Shown piece after piece: positions 46,402 through 57,083 of a DNA stretch of 64,000 bases. Positions within the stretch are counted from its first letter, which is position 1; each line of letters opens with the position of its first letter. The notes below the pieces were generated by a model. That model ran no database searches, was not told the DNA's origin, and worked only from the letters and a program-made list of their open reading frames with translations. This stretch comes from Thermoleophilales bacterium (GTDB taxonomy: Bacteria; Actinomycetota; Thermoleophilia; Solirubrobacterales; 70-9). The translations under genes and the position numbers were made by a program. The DNA lies in contig JACJWZ010000001.1 of NCBI GenBank assembly GCA_020636895.1, forward strand, positions 620,001 through 684,000, written 5' to 3'.

Positions 46402-47919
46402 GTGTCCCGGCAGATGCCTTCGCCGATCCAGCCTGGAGCCACGATCAGCGGTTTCCGAGTCGGCCGTCTCATCGGCAGCGGCTCATGTGGAGCCGTGTAC
46501 GAGGCGACGCAGGTATCGCTCGAGCGGCCGGCGGCCTTGCGGCTGCTCGACGCCGCCGATCTCGAGGGGTTCGCCGACGAGGGCCGCTTCCTCGACCAGC
46601 AGCGCGCAGCCGCCGCGTTCCACCACCCGGGTGTCGTTCCCGTCTACGAGGCGGGCGCATGGGACGGCGGCCGATTCGTCGCCACCAGGTTCGTGCGCGG
46701 CCAGACGCTGGAGCGAGTGCTCGGGGCGGGGCGACTCTCGCGGGGCGAGCTGATCGCCGTCATCGACCAGGTGGAATCGACGGTTACGGCGGTTCACGGC
46801 GTGGGGCTCGTCCATGGGCGGATCAGCGCGCGCAACGTCATCATCGAGGAGGACGGCAGGGTGCTGCTGACCGATCTCGGGCTCGGGGCCGAACGATCCG
46901 CCGATGACGACCGGGCCGCGATCGCAGGTCTGCGCGAGCGCGCCGAGCTCGCTCCACGCGCCCGGCCGGGCCTGGCCGGGCGCCGCCGTTACGCCTCCCT
47001 GGCTCTCGCCGTCCTCTCGGCGCTGGCTGTCGGGACCGGGCTTCTCGTCGGGTCCGGATCAGCCGGGGAGGATCCGGATACCCAGCCTCCGCCCGCGGTT
47101 GCGGAGGGGGCCGAGCCGCTCGGCAGCGAGTTGGCGGCGGGCTCCCTCTCGAGCATCGGCTGCGCCCGCCAGCCCGGCCTGAATACGCCGGCCTGCACGC
47201 TCGCGCAGGTCTCGCTCGGCGGTCGCTCCGCCCGCGTGCGGGCCGGCGGCGTTATCCGCCGCTGGGCCGTCCGCGACGCCACCGGCGCACTCGCGCTGCA
47301 GGTGATCGGCTTCAGCGGCGACCGGATGTTCCTGCGCTCGTTCTCGCGGGTGGAGTCGGTCCACGACCGGGCTCCACATGCCTTCGACACGGAGATCGAG
47401 GTCGAGCGCGGCGATCTGATCGGGGTGACCCTGACGCCGGGCGCGTCGATCGGGTTGCGGCCCGGCGGTGACGGGTCCACCGCGATGCGCGTGAGCGGCA
47501 CGGCCCCCTACGCCCCGGCTGAGGTGAGGACGACGAGGGTCGCGGGCGAGATGCAGCTTCGCGTCGATGTCGAAGAGGGGGCTCGGGCGCGTCTCGAGCA
47601 GCTCAACGGCAAGGAGGCCCAGAGGGCGCCGGCCGGAGCTGCGCTGGCCATGCAGGTGATCGAGGCGCCGCGCGGCGACGCCTACCGGACCGAGCTCACC
47701 CGCGTCGGTGATGCGCTGATGATCGATACCTACGGTGACGGCGGCCGGATCTCGCGGGCCACCGTCGGCGATGCCCGCACCGACGGCCGGCTGCTCGCCT
47801 TCGAGCAGTGCGGGTTCCCCCACGGCTTCTGCCTCCGCTGGCTCAACGACGGAGATTCCGAGCCGGTCGTCCACGGCTACGCGGTCACAGCGGATGGGTC
47901 ACTGCGGTTGATCGGGTGA
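46402..47919 (+). CDS. Membrane pseudokinase with the same ectodomain as its neighbour
   Basis: 505 residues from GTG 46402, immediately after the TAG stop of the kinase (no gap). The N-lobe is kinase-like (GRLIGSGSCGAVYEATQ), but the VAIK Lys is Arg 47 (AALRLLD), and the catalytic loop reads VHGRISARN with Arg 140 where Asp should be. Asp 158 of D-L-G is kept. Most of the C-lobe is missing; the membrane helix (about 197-215, LALAVLSALAVGTGLLVG) starts only about 40 residues later. The outside domain opens AEPLGSELAAGS and repeats the Cys pair (SIGCARQ, ACTLAQVSLGG) of the kinase upstream. Expected to regulate or pair with that kinase rather than to phosphorylate. Confidence 0.8.
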   Translation: MSRQMPSPIQPGATISGFRVGRLIGSGSCGAVYEATQVSLERPAALRLLDAADLEGFADEGRFLDQQRAAAAFHHPGVVPVYEAGAWDGGRFVATRFVRGQTLERVLGAGRLSRGELIAVIDQVESTVTAVHGVGLVHGRISARNVIIEEDGRVLLTDLGLGAERSADDDRAAIAGLRERAELAPRARPGLAGRRRYASLALAVLSALAVGTGLLVGSGSAGEDPDTQPPPAVAEGAEPLGSELAAGSLSSIGCARQPGLNTPACTLAQVSLGGRSARVRAGGVIRRWAVRDATGALALQVIGFSGDRMFLRSFSRVESVHDRAPHAFDTEIEVERGDLIGVTLTPGASIGLRPGGDGSTAMRVSGTAPYAPAEVRTTRVAGEMQLRVDVEEGARARLEQLNGKEAQRAPAGAALAMQVIEAPRGDAYRTELTRVGDALMIDTYGDGGRISRATVGDARTDGRLLAFEQCGFPHGFCLRWLNDGDSEPVVHGYAVTADGSLRLIG

Positions 47920-48045
47920 GCTCCGCGCGGCGGCGCAGGGGTGGCCGTATCACCCACTTGGGGTATGGCGCGTTCGCCGCCCCCGTGCGAGCCTCCGCGA
48001 CGAGTTGTCCGGATCAGGGCCCAGTCCAGAGAGGGGAATGCCGAG

Positions 48046-49053
48046 ATGAACGCCGTGCGACGTGGAGCCAGGTCGGCGGCGGTAGCGACGGTGGCGTCGC
48101 TGTGCGGCGGCGTCCTGCTCGTGACCGGCGGCGGGGCCACCGCCAGTCCCGAGGCAGCGCCGCGAGCGTTCGACGACGCCTGCGGCGTCTTCCCGGGCGC
48201 CGAAGGGGTCCCGGCCGGGGCGGCCTCGCTCCCCGATCAGCGGGCCTGGAACCAGGACGTCTCCCAGTCCCCGGTTGATCCCGACTCCGACCAGATCATC
48301 TCCTACATCAACTCCCATGGTGACTCCGAGCTTCACCCGGACTTCGGGCGCAACAAGAAGTACGGGATCCCCTACGTGAAGGTGGGAGCGAAGACGAAGG
48401 CTCTGCGCGTCAAGTTCCGCTATCGCGGCGAGTCCGATCCCGGCAAGTACAAGGTCCCGCTCGATGCACCGATCGAGGGCGGCAAGAATGGCGACGGGGA
48501 TCGCCACACGATCGCCTTCGACACCTCCGCCTGCAAGCTCTACGAGCTCTTCGGCGCGAAGCCACGCAGCAAGAGCTGGAAGGCCGGCTCGGGCGCCGTC
48601 TGGGATTTGCGCTCGGCGGGCCTGAGGACCGCGGGCTTCACCTCGGCAGACGCTGCCGGGCTGCCAATCTTCCCGGGGCTCGTCCGCTACGAGGAAGTCG
48701 CCGACGGCGTGATCGACCACGCGATCCGGGTCACCTTCGAGTCGACCCGGAACGCCTGGATCAACCCCGCCTCCCACTGCGCCGGCGACACCGACTCGCC
48801 CGCGGCGCCCTCGATGGGGATGCGGTTCCGGCTCAAGTCCTCGTATGACACATCCGGTTTGACGGGGCAGGCGGCGATCATCGCGACCGCGCTCAAGCAG
48901 TACGGGATGATCAACGCCGACAACGGTTCCAACTGGTTCATCTCCGGCACCGCGAACAAGCGCTGGAGCAACGGCAACCTGAACCAGCTCAAGGAGATCC
49001 CCGGCAGCGCGTTCGAGGTCGTGCAGAGCGAGGCGCCGGTCGAGACGTGCTGA
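48046..49053 (+). CDS. Secreted protein of an uncharacterised family
   Basis: 335 residues from ATG 48046 (in-frame codons upstream lack a signal). Signal peptide VATVASLCGGVLLVTGGGATA. The mature part includes DSDQIISYINSHGDSELHPDF, KVPLDAPIEGGKNGDGDRHT, SACKLYELFGAKP, GAVWDLRSAGLR, TSADAAGLPIFPGLVRY, and KQYGMINADNGSNWFISG. These blocks are typical of a secreted family I have seen in soil bacteria but for which I know no function. It is full length by eye and ends PVETC, with a final Cys. It lies 126 nt after the pseudokinase and 136 nt before the HtrA gene. Confidence 0.7.
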   Translation: MNAVRRGARSAAVATVASLCGGVLLVTGGGATASPEAAPRAFDDACGVFPGAEGVPAGAASLPDQRAWNQDVSQSPVDPDSDQIISYINSHGDSELHPDFGRNKKYGIPYVKVGAKTKALRVKFRYRGESDPGKYKVPLDAPIEGGKNGDGDRHTIAFDTSACKLYELFGAKPRSKSWKAGSGAVWDLRSAGLRTAGFTSADAAGLPIFPGLVRYEEVADGVIDHAIRVTFESTRNAWINPASHCAGDTDSPAAPSMGMRFRLKSSYDTSGLTGQAAIIATALKQYGMINADNGSNWFISGTANKRWSNGNLNQLKEIPGSAFEVVQSEAPVETC

Positions 49054-49189
49054 GGCGGTGTCAGTGAAGCTCAGGTAGCGCCCGGGGCGGCGGGGCGGGT
49101 GGTCCGCTTAGTCCCCTCAGAGGAAAGACTTAGCTGCAATAGAGGCACTTTTTCCGAGGTGCTCAGGAGGCCTGCGGATCATCGCCCGC

Positions 49190-50386
49190 ATGCACCGCCC
49201 CAAGAACGCCCTCAGCCCCTTCCTCTCCGCCCTCCTCGGCGGCGTCATCGCCCTCGCATTGGGTATCGCCGCCGTCGCGACCGGCCTGATCTCCGTCGAC
49301 AACTCCGACGACTCCGCGACCGCCACGGTCGCTCAGGGGCCGATCGCCACCGACACCGCACCCGCTTCGACCGGCGATCGCACGGTGGGGCAGGTCTACC
49401 AGCAGGATGGACAGGGCGTTGCCTACATCGAGGCGGTGGAGAAGCCCTCCGGGTCCGCATCGCCGTTCGGACAGCAGTCCAGCGGCGGCACCGCGACCGG
49501 CTCGGGCATCCTCATGGACGATCAGGGGCACGTGCTCACCAACGCGCACGTCGTCGACGGCTCCAGCTCGGTGACGGTCAAGTTCGGCGACGGCGACGCC
49601 CTCGACGCGAAGGTGCTCGGCATCGACGACTCCACCGACGTCGCTGTCCTCGGCGTCGACCCCGATCAGGTCGATGCGAACCCGCTCGAGCTCGGCAACT
49701 CCGACGACGTCAAGGTCGGTGACCCCGCCGTCGCGATCGGCAACCCATACGGGCTCGATCGCACCGTGACCACCGGCATCATCTCGGCGCTGCAGCGGCA
49801 GATCAGCGCCCCCAACGGCTTCACGATCTCCGACGTCCTGCAGACCGACGCGGCGATCAACCCCGGTAACTCCGGCGGCCCGCTGATCGACGGTCAGGGC
49901 CGTGTGATCGGGATCAACTCCCAGATCGCCACGGGCTCGGACGGCTCCGGCTCGACCGGCATCGGCTTCGCGGTCCCGATCAACACCGCCAAGCAGGTCG
50001 CCTCCCAGATCATCGACAACGGCCAGGTCGAGCACGCCTACCTCGGGATCGAGGGTGCCGACTTGAACGCGCAGCTCGCCCAGGTGCTCAACCTCGACGT
50101 CGACGAGGGTGCCCTCGTCCAGAAGGTGACGTCCGGCGGTCCCGCCGACAAGGCCGGCCTCGAGGGTGGCGACGCGACCGTGACCGAGGACGGACAGCAG
50201 GTCCGTGCCGGCGGCGACGTGATCACCGCGATCGACGGTCAGCCCGTGAGCGGGATGGAGGATCTGATCAGCGTCATCAACGGCAAGGACCCGGGCGACA
50301 CGGTCACGCTCGACGTGATCCGCGACGGAGACAAGAAGCAGATCGACGTCGACCTCGGCAACCGCCCCGACGACGCCACCGGATGA
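49190..50386 (+). CDS. HtrA/DegP-type serine protease with PDZ domain
   Basis: 398 residues. A membrane anchor (about 10-32) and a Ser/Thr-rich outside linker precede the trypsin-like domain: His in NAHVVDGSSS (about 119), Asp in STDVAVLGVD, Ser in NPGNSGGPLIDGQGR. A PDZ domain (LGIEGADLNAQLAQVLNLDV to IDGQPVSG) closes the protein. It removes or refolds damaged exported proteins. A perfect AGGAGG (49165-49170) lies 19 nt before ATG 49190, which is too far; ATC 49178, in frame, would be ideally spaced and may be an alternative start. Neighbours suggest a role in the secreted or signalling module. Confidence 0.92.
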   Translation: MHRPKNALSPFLSALLGGVIALALGIAAVATGLISVDNSDDSATATVAQGPIATDTAPASTGDRTVGQVYQQDGQGVAYIEAVEKPSGSASPFGQQSSGGTATGSGILMDDQGHVLTNAHVVDGSSSVTVKFGDGDALDAKVLGIDDSTDVAVLGVDPDQVDANPLELGNSDDVKVGDPAVAIGNPYGLDRTVTTGIISALQRQISAPNGFTISDVLQTDAAINPGNSGGPLIDGQGRVIGINSQIATGSDGSGSTGIGFAVPINTAKQVASQIIDNGQVEHAYLGIEGADLNAQLAQVLNLDVDEGALVQKVTSGGPADKAGLEGGDATVTEDGQQVRAGGDVITAIDGQPVSGMEDLISVINGKDPGDTVTLDVIRDGDKKQIDVDLGNRPDDATG

Positions 50387-50428
50387 GCGGCGAGACCTCA
50401 CGCCCGGCGACCCGCAAGTATCCGATGG

Positions 50429-51094
50429 GTGACCGGGGCCTCGCACGATTGGACGCCGACTGAGCTTGCCGCGCTGCTCGCCGCTGAGCGCGAGGGAGGG
50501 CCGTTTCTCCTCCTCCGCGACGGCGACGGGCAGCAGCGGCTTCTCGAGCTGACCGGTGAGCGGCTGACGGTGGGCCGTGAGGAGGGGAGCGACCTGGCGC
50601 TCACCTGGGATGCGGAGGTCTCGCGCCTCCACGCGCTGCTCGAGCATCTCGGGGGGAGTTGGACCGTCGTCGATGACGGTCTCTCCCGCAACGGCACCCT
50701 GGTCAACGGCGTCAGGGTCCATGGACGACGTCGCCTCGGAGACCGCGACGTGATCCGCTTCGGCGTCACCGAGGCGACCTTCCGCGATCCCGCGAAGGGG
50801 GCCGAGGAGACGGCTGCCGCCGCGGGTGATCCGGCTCTCGCCGCCGTCACCCCGGCTCAGCGCCGTGTTCTCGTCGCCCTCTGCCGGCCGCTCGCCGAGC
50901 CCGACGGGCATGGGGTGCCGCCGTCCAACGCCGAGGTTGCAGCTTCCCTGGCGGTCTCCGTGGAGGCGGTGCGAAGCCACATGAAGACGCTGTTCCGCAT
51001 CTTCGAGGTCCCCGATCTGCCGCAGAACCGCAAGCGCGCGGAGCTCGCCCGCAGGGCGCTCGCAGCCGGCGTGATCCTGCCGCGCGACCTCTGA
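50429..51094 (+). CDS. FHA-domain protein with C-terminal helix-turn-helix
   Basis: 221 residues from GTG 50429. The FHA domain (residues about 30-115) reads LTVGREEGSDLALTWDAEVSRLHALLE and VVDDGLSRNGTLVNGVRV, with the phosphothreonine-binding Arg, Ser and Asn. The C-terminal part (about 135-221) has VTPAQRRVLVALCRPLAE, SNAEVAASLAVSVEAVRSHMKTLFRIF, a sigma70-region-4/LuxR-like HTH. It may be a transcription factor whose activity is tied to Thr-phosphorylation, most simply by the kinase 4 kb upstream. Start 42 nt after the protease stop. Confidence 0.82.
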   Translation: MTGASHDWTPTELAALLAAEREGGPFLLLRDGDGQQRLLELTGERLTVGREEGSDLALTWDAEVSRLHALLEHLGGSWTVVDDGLSRNGTLVNGVRVHGRRRLGDRDVIRFGVTEATFRDPAKGAEETAAAAGDPALAAVTPAQRRVLVALCRPLAEPDGHGVPPSNAEVAASLAVSVEAVRSHMKTLFRIFEVPDLPQNRKRAELARRALAAGVILPRDL

Positions 51095-51163
51095 GTCCCC
51101 GCCGGCCCCGGGTTGTCGCCCTATTGCGGTGGGCGACCGGTGGTGGGAGACTCGTAGACAGGA

Positions 51164-52861
51164 ATGGGGGTCGTCGGTCTGAAACGCAGCAGCATCCAGC
51201 GCGGTCGCGGATCAGTCCCACGCATCCTCCTCCTGTTCGCGGGCGCCATCGCCGCGCTGGTGGCGTCAGCGGCGACCGCGGCGCCGGCCGGCGCGTTCGG
51301 CGAGCTCACCTACCGCGAGTGCATCGCGGACTCGGCGGCGGTCGGCTGTCAGGCACTGTCGCCGGCCGTGCTGACGGGCGCGCGCGGGATCGCGATCAGC
51401 CCCGACGGGACCTCGGTCTACGTGGTCTCCGTCGGCTCCGACTCGATCAGCCATTTCGTCCGCAACTTCGACGGGACCCTCACGTTCGCCGACTGCTCCT
51501 CGAGCAACACGATCGCGGGCTGCGACGACATCCCCAACACGCCCGGGCCCATGCTCGGTCCGACCGACGTGATCGTCAGCCCCGACGGGAAGTCCGTCTA
51601 CGTCAGCTCGTTCCAGTCGAACTCGCTTTCCTATTTCACGCGGGCGAGCGACGGCAGCCTCGACTTCCAGAAATGCTGGAACGACAGCGGCGTGATGGGC
51701 TGCACGAACCTCAGCGGGACGCCGCTGACCGGAGCCCTTGGGATGGCGCTGACGCCGGACGGATCCTCTCTCTATGTCACGGCCCAGACCTCCGACGACG
51801 TCGCTCATTTCCAGGTCAACGCTTCGGGCGAGCCGGTCTACGCCAATTGCGTCGGTGACGATGCGAGTGACGGCTGCACCGATCTGGCGACGGACATCCT
51901 CGACGGCGCGAACAGCGCGGCGGTGACGACCGACGGCTCCTCGCTGATCGTGACGACGGGTTCGATCGTCACCGTCGACCACTTCAAGATCGGCGCCGGG
52001 GGCGACCTCACCTTCTCCGACTGCGCGCATCCATCGGGATTCGCTCCGTGCATCGATCTCCCCAACAACGCGGTCGACTCCCTCTCGAGCGTGGTCGCGA
52101 GTCCGACCGGGATGATCTACACGGCCGGATCGTTCAACAACCCGTCCCTCGCCGAGTTCGCGCTCGACGGCAACGACAAGCTCTCCTTCGCGGGTTGCTT
52201 CACGAACTTCGGCGGGGATTGCACGAAGCTCCCCACCGACGCGTTCGAGAACACTTTCGGGGCCGTCGTCAGCCCCGCAGGCGACTCCGTCTACGTGACC
52301 TCGCCGGGCAACAACGGCATCTCGTCGGTCGACACGCTCTCGTTCTTCAGGGCCGATGCCGGCGGCAGGCTGACCTTCGATTCATGTCAGGGCAACACCG
52401 GCGCCCGCGGATGCTTCGATGTGCCGGGAGGGCCCCTGGACGGCGTCATCGACGCCGTCGTCTCCCCGGAGGGTGACTCGCTGTACGCCGTCTCGGTCAC
52501 CAGCAACACCGTCTCCCACTTCTCCCGGAGCGCGCCGCCGCCGGCCGTCGGTGACACGACGCCGCCGGAGACGACGATCGACTCGGGGCCGAAGAGGAAG
52601 GTCAAGCGACGGGCGGCGCGGATCACCTTCAGCTCGAGCGAGGCGGGCTCGTCCTTCGCCTGCACGATCGATGGCGGCACGCCCGAGCCCTGCAACTCGC
52701 CGATCACGTTCCGGGTCAAGAAGAAGCCCAGGCGCCACCGGTTCACGGTGTCCGCGACCGACGCCGCGGGGAACACCGATGCGACGCCCGCCTCCATCTC
52801 CTGGAAGGTCAAGAGGAAGCACCACAAGCGCCACGGGCATCATGGTCACGGGCACCACTGA
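51164..52861 (+). CDS. Secreted seven-bladed beta-propeller protein (paralogue)
   Basis: 565 residues from ATG 51164. Signal peptide ILLLFAGAIAALVASAATAAP. Seven blades, each with one Cys pair, for example RECIADSAAVGCQALS and ADCSSSNTIAGCDDIP, followed by SPDGxSVYV. The C-terminal domain repeats that of the first propeller (DTTPPETTIDSGPKR, SSSEAGSSFACTIDG, RRHRFTVSATDAAGNTDATP) and ends in a His/Lys-rich tail (KHHKRHGHHGHGHH), which could bind metal. Both the propeller and end domain are homologous to the gene at 40377-42056. Likely binds polysaccharide, lactone or peptide ligands, but this is unknown. Confidence 0.85.
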   Translation: MGVVGLKRSSIQRGRGSVPRILLLFAGAIAALVASAATAAPAGAFGELTYRECIADSAAVGCQALSPAVLTGARGIAISPDGTSVYVVSVGSDSISHFVRNFDGTLTFADCSSSNTIAGCDDIPNTPGPMLGPTDVIVSPDGKSVYVSSFQSNSLSYFTRASDGSLDFQKCWNDSGVMGCTNLSGTPLTGALGMALTPDGSSLYVTAQTSDDVAHFQVNASGEPVYANCVGDDASDGCTDLATDILDGANSAAVTTDGSSLIVTTGSIVTVDHFKIGAGGDLTFSDCAHPSGFAPCIDLPNNAVDSLSSVVASPTGMIYTAGSFNNPSLAEFALDGNDKLSFAGCFTNFGGDCTKLPTDAFENTFGAVVSPAGDSVYVTSPGNNGISSVDTLSFFRADAGGRLTFDSCQGNTGARGCFDVPGGPLDGVIDAVVSPEGDSLYAVSVTSNTVSHFSRSAPPPAVGDTTPPETTIDSGPKRKVKRRAARITFSSSEAGSSFACTIDGGTPEPCNSPITFRVKKKPRRHRFTVSATDAAGNTDATPASISWKVKRKHHKRHGHHGHGHH

Positions 52862-52923
52862 GGGGGCGGCCGCCACCTGAGCGCGGGCGCGGGCGGGCAC
52901 TGTGCGATCTTTCCTCGCTCGCG

Positions 52924-53631
52924 ATGAAGGTGAAGATCTGCGGCATAACGAGGCTCGAGGACGCCGAGGCGGCGGTCTCGGCAGGCGCCTGGGCGGTCGG
53001 GCTCAACCACAGCTCCGAGAGCCCGCGGCAGATCGACCTCGACGCGGCCGAGGAGATCGGGCGCAGGCTGCAGCGCCGCTGCGAGGTGGCGGGCGTCTTC
53101 GTCAACGCGCCGATCGACGACATCGTCCTCGCGGTCGAGCGGGAGCGGCTCACGCTCGTGCAGCTGCACGGTGAGGAGGGGCCGAGCTTCTGCGCCGAGG
53201 TCGGGCGGAAGACGGGATGCAAGGTGATCAAGGCGTTCCGCGTCAAGAACCCCGGCGACGTCGCCGCAGCCCGCGCCTATCGCACCGACTTCCATCTGCT
53301 CGACGCCTTCGCGCACGGCGCTCACGGTGGCACCGGCACGACCTTCGACTGGGAGCTCGCCTCCCGCGACCGCAGCGGGGTGCCGGTGATCCTCGCCGGT
53401 GGGCTCGATCCCGACAACGTCGGTGAGGCGATCGACGCGGCGTGGCCCTGGGCGGTCGACGTCGCCAGCGGCGTCGAGACGGCGCCGGGGATCAAGGATC
53501 CGAACCGGATCGTGTCCTTCATCGAGGCCGCGCAGCGCGCCGGCGCCGTCCAGCAGGAGGTCCGCGAGCACCGCCGGGCGATCAAGCAGGTGCGGCGCGA
53601 GGTCGAGCGGCGGACGCGGACGGAGGGCTGA
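52924..53631 (+). CDS. trpF: Phosphoribosylanthranilate isomerase
   Basis: 235 residues. TIM barrel with KVKICGITRLEDAEAAVSAG (catalytic Cys), VQLHGEEGPSFCAEV, and DVASGVETAPGIKDPNRIVSF. Third step of tryptophan synthesis. About 30 residues longer at the C-terminus than usual, with a charged helix (EVREHRRAIKQVRREVERR). 62 nt after the propeller stop and 3 nt before trpB, it begins the second trp block. Confidence 0.94.
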   Translation: MKVKICGITRLEDAEAAVSAGAWAVGLNHSSESPRQIDLDAAEEIGRRLQRRCEVAGVFVNAPIDDIVLAVERERLTLVQLHGEEGPSFCAEVGRKTGCKVIKAFRVKNPGDVAAARAYRTDFHLLDAFAHGAHGGTGTTFDWELASRDRSGVPVILAGGLDPDNVGEAIDAAWPWAVDVASGVETAPGIKDPNRIVSFIEAAQRAGAVQQEVREHRRAIKQVRREVERRTRTEG

Positions 53632-53634
53632 GGC

Positions 53635-54808
<1,174 letters not shown>

Positions 54809-54831
<23 letters not shown>

Positions 54832-55657
54832 GGCCGCGAACGGGATCGGGCGGATCGCCGCCGCGTTCGACGCCGCTCGCGACGAGGGCCGGGCCGCCCT
54901 GATGCCGTACATGATGGGCGGGTTCCCCGACCTCGAGACCTCGGCCGCGCTCATCGACGCCTACGCCGACACGGGGGCCGACCTGATCGAGCTCGGCGTC
55001 CCCTACTCAGATCCGCTCGCCGACGGCCCGGTCATCCATGCGGCGGCGACCGAGGCGCTCGCCGCCGGCACGAGGTTCGGCGATGTGATGACGCTGTGCG
55101 AGCGGGTCTCCGCGCGGGTCCCGGTGCTGCCGATGGTCTACGTCAACGTTGTGCTGACGCTCGGTCCCGACCGCTTCGCGGCGACGCTCGAGCGCGCCGG
55201 CGCCGCCGGGGCGATCATCCCCGACCTGCCGCCGGGCGAGGACGACTCGATCGCCGAGGCACTGATCGAGCGTGGCCTGGCGCCGATCGGCTTCGTCGCG
55301 CCGACGACGGCTCCGGAGCGGCTCCGCGCGATCGCGGCGGCTGCCACCGGCTTCACCTACGTCGTCTCGCTGACCGGGGTGACCGGGGAGCGGGCGGAGG
55401 TGCCGCCCGAGTTGGCGGCGCTCGTCGGCGCCGTGCGTGAGAGCTCGCCCGCTCCGGCCGCGGTCGGGTTCGGAATCGGCACGCCGGAGCACGCCGCGAC
55501 GGTCGGGGAGATGGCTGACGGGGTCATCATCGGAACCCGGCTGGTCCGGGCGGTCGCCGATGCCGGTGGAAGGGAGGAGGCGGTCGACGCGGTCAGGTCG
55601 TTCCTCGCCGACACGCGCGTGGCGCTCGCGGCCGGGGTTAGCGCGCCTGAGCGCTGA
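54809..55657 (+). CDS. trpA: Tryptophan synthase alpha subunit
   Basis: 282 residues from ATG 54809; ATG 54824 in frame is an alternative and overlaps the trpB stop by 8 nt. Catalytic Glu in DLIELGVPYSDPLADGPVIH and Asp in the same motif, then GAIIPDLPPGEDDSIA, YVVSLTGVTGERA, and GFGIGTPEHAATV. It splits indole-3-glycerol phosphate to indole. Last gene of the second trp block. Confidence 0.95.
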
Positions 55658-55674
55658 ACGTGGTCCCCACCCGG

Positions 55675-55680
55675 TAGATT
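55675..55680 (+). promoter_or_regulatory. -10 box, leaderless type
   Basis: TAGATT lies 8 nt before ATG 55689. Confidence 0.4.
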
Positions 55681-55688
55681 CCCCGCCG

Positions 55689-55868
55689 ATGCAGCTCTTC
55701 GGATTCACGGTCGCCGCGGTGGTCGCCTTCATGATCGGCTTCGGCGCCTTCGACCTCGGCGGCACGGTCAGCTTCCTGATCTTCCTGCTGATCCTCTTCA
55801 TCGGCGCCACCGTCCGCGCGTGGCATCCGCTGATCGAGTGGATCCGCGGACCGAGCTCTCAGCTCTGA
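55689..55868 (+). CDS. Small membrane protein
   Basis: 59 residues with two hydrophobic stretches (FTVAAVVAFMIGFGAF and VSFLIFLLILFIGATV) and a short C-terminal tail with Trp residues (RAWHPLIEWIRG). No family recognised. The -10 box and the position between trpA and the convergent PFK gene support it as a real gene. Confidence 0.55.
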   Translation: MQLFGFTVAAVVAFMIGFGAFDLGGTVSFLIFLLILFIGATVRAWHPLIEWIRGPSSQL

Positions 55869-55896
55869 GCGGCCGCGAGGCCACGGGCGGCGGAGT

Positions 55897-56931
<1,035 letters not shown>

Positions 56932-56937
56932 TCGCCG

Positions 56938-56943
56938 ACCCTA
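56938..56943 (-). promoter_or_regulatory. -10 box, leaderless type, for the PFK gene
   Basis: On the minus strand TAGGGT lies 6 nt before ATG 56931. Confidence 0.45.
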
Positions 56944-57060
56944 GCGCGAGGCGCGCCGGTGGTTGTTGTCCGCTTGTAGAAACCCGCCCGACCCGAGCCC
57001 TACGGAGCGGATCAATGCGTCCGCTTCTTTCTTCACCTCGAGCAACCGTGAAGCCGTGAG

Positions 57061-57083
57061 AGCCTTGGCCTGCTGTCAAGGCT
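57061..57083. promoter_or_regulatory. Inverted repeat AGCCTTG-9-CAAGGCT upstream of the DCC gene
   Basis: A perfect 7-bp inverted repeat (57061-57067 and 57077-57083) with 9 nt between arms. It precedes a GATAAT box (57097-57102) that is 9 nt before ATG 57112, so it would occupy the -35 area. It could be an operator or a hairpin. Confidence 0.45.

Noticed and set aside
47940..47975. GGGTAT box resembling a sigmaB/sigmaF promoter before the secreted gene at 48046
   Set aside because: The paired -35 GTTT is absent at 14-16 nt; only a GTGG is there.
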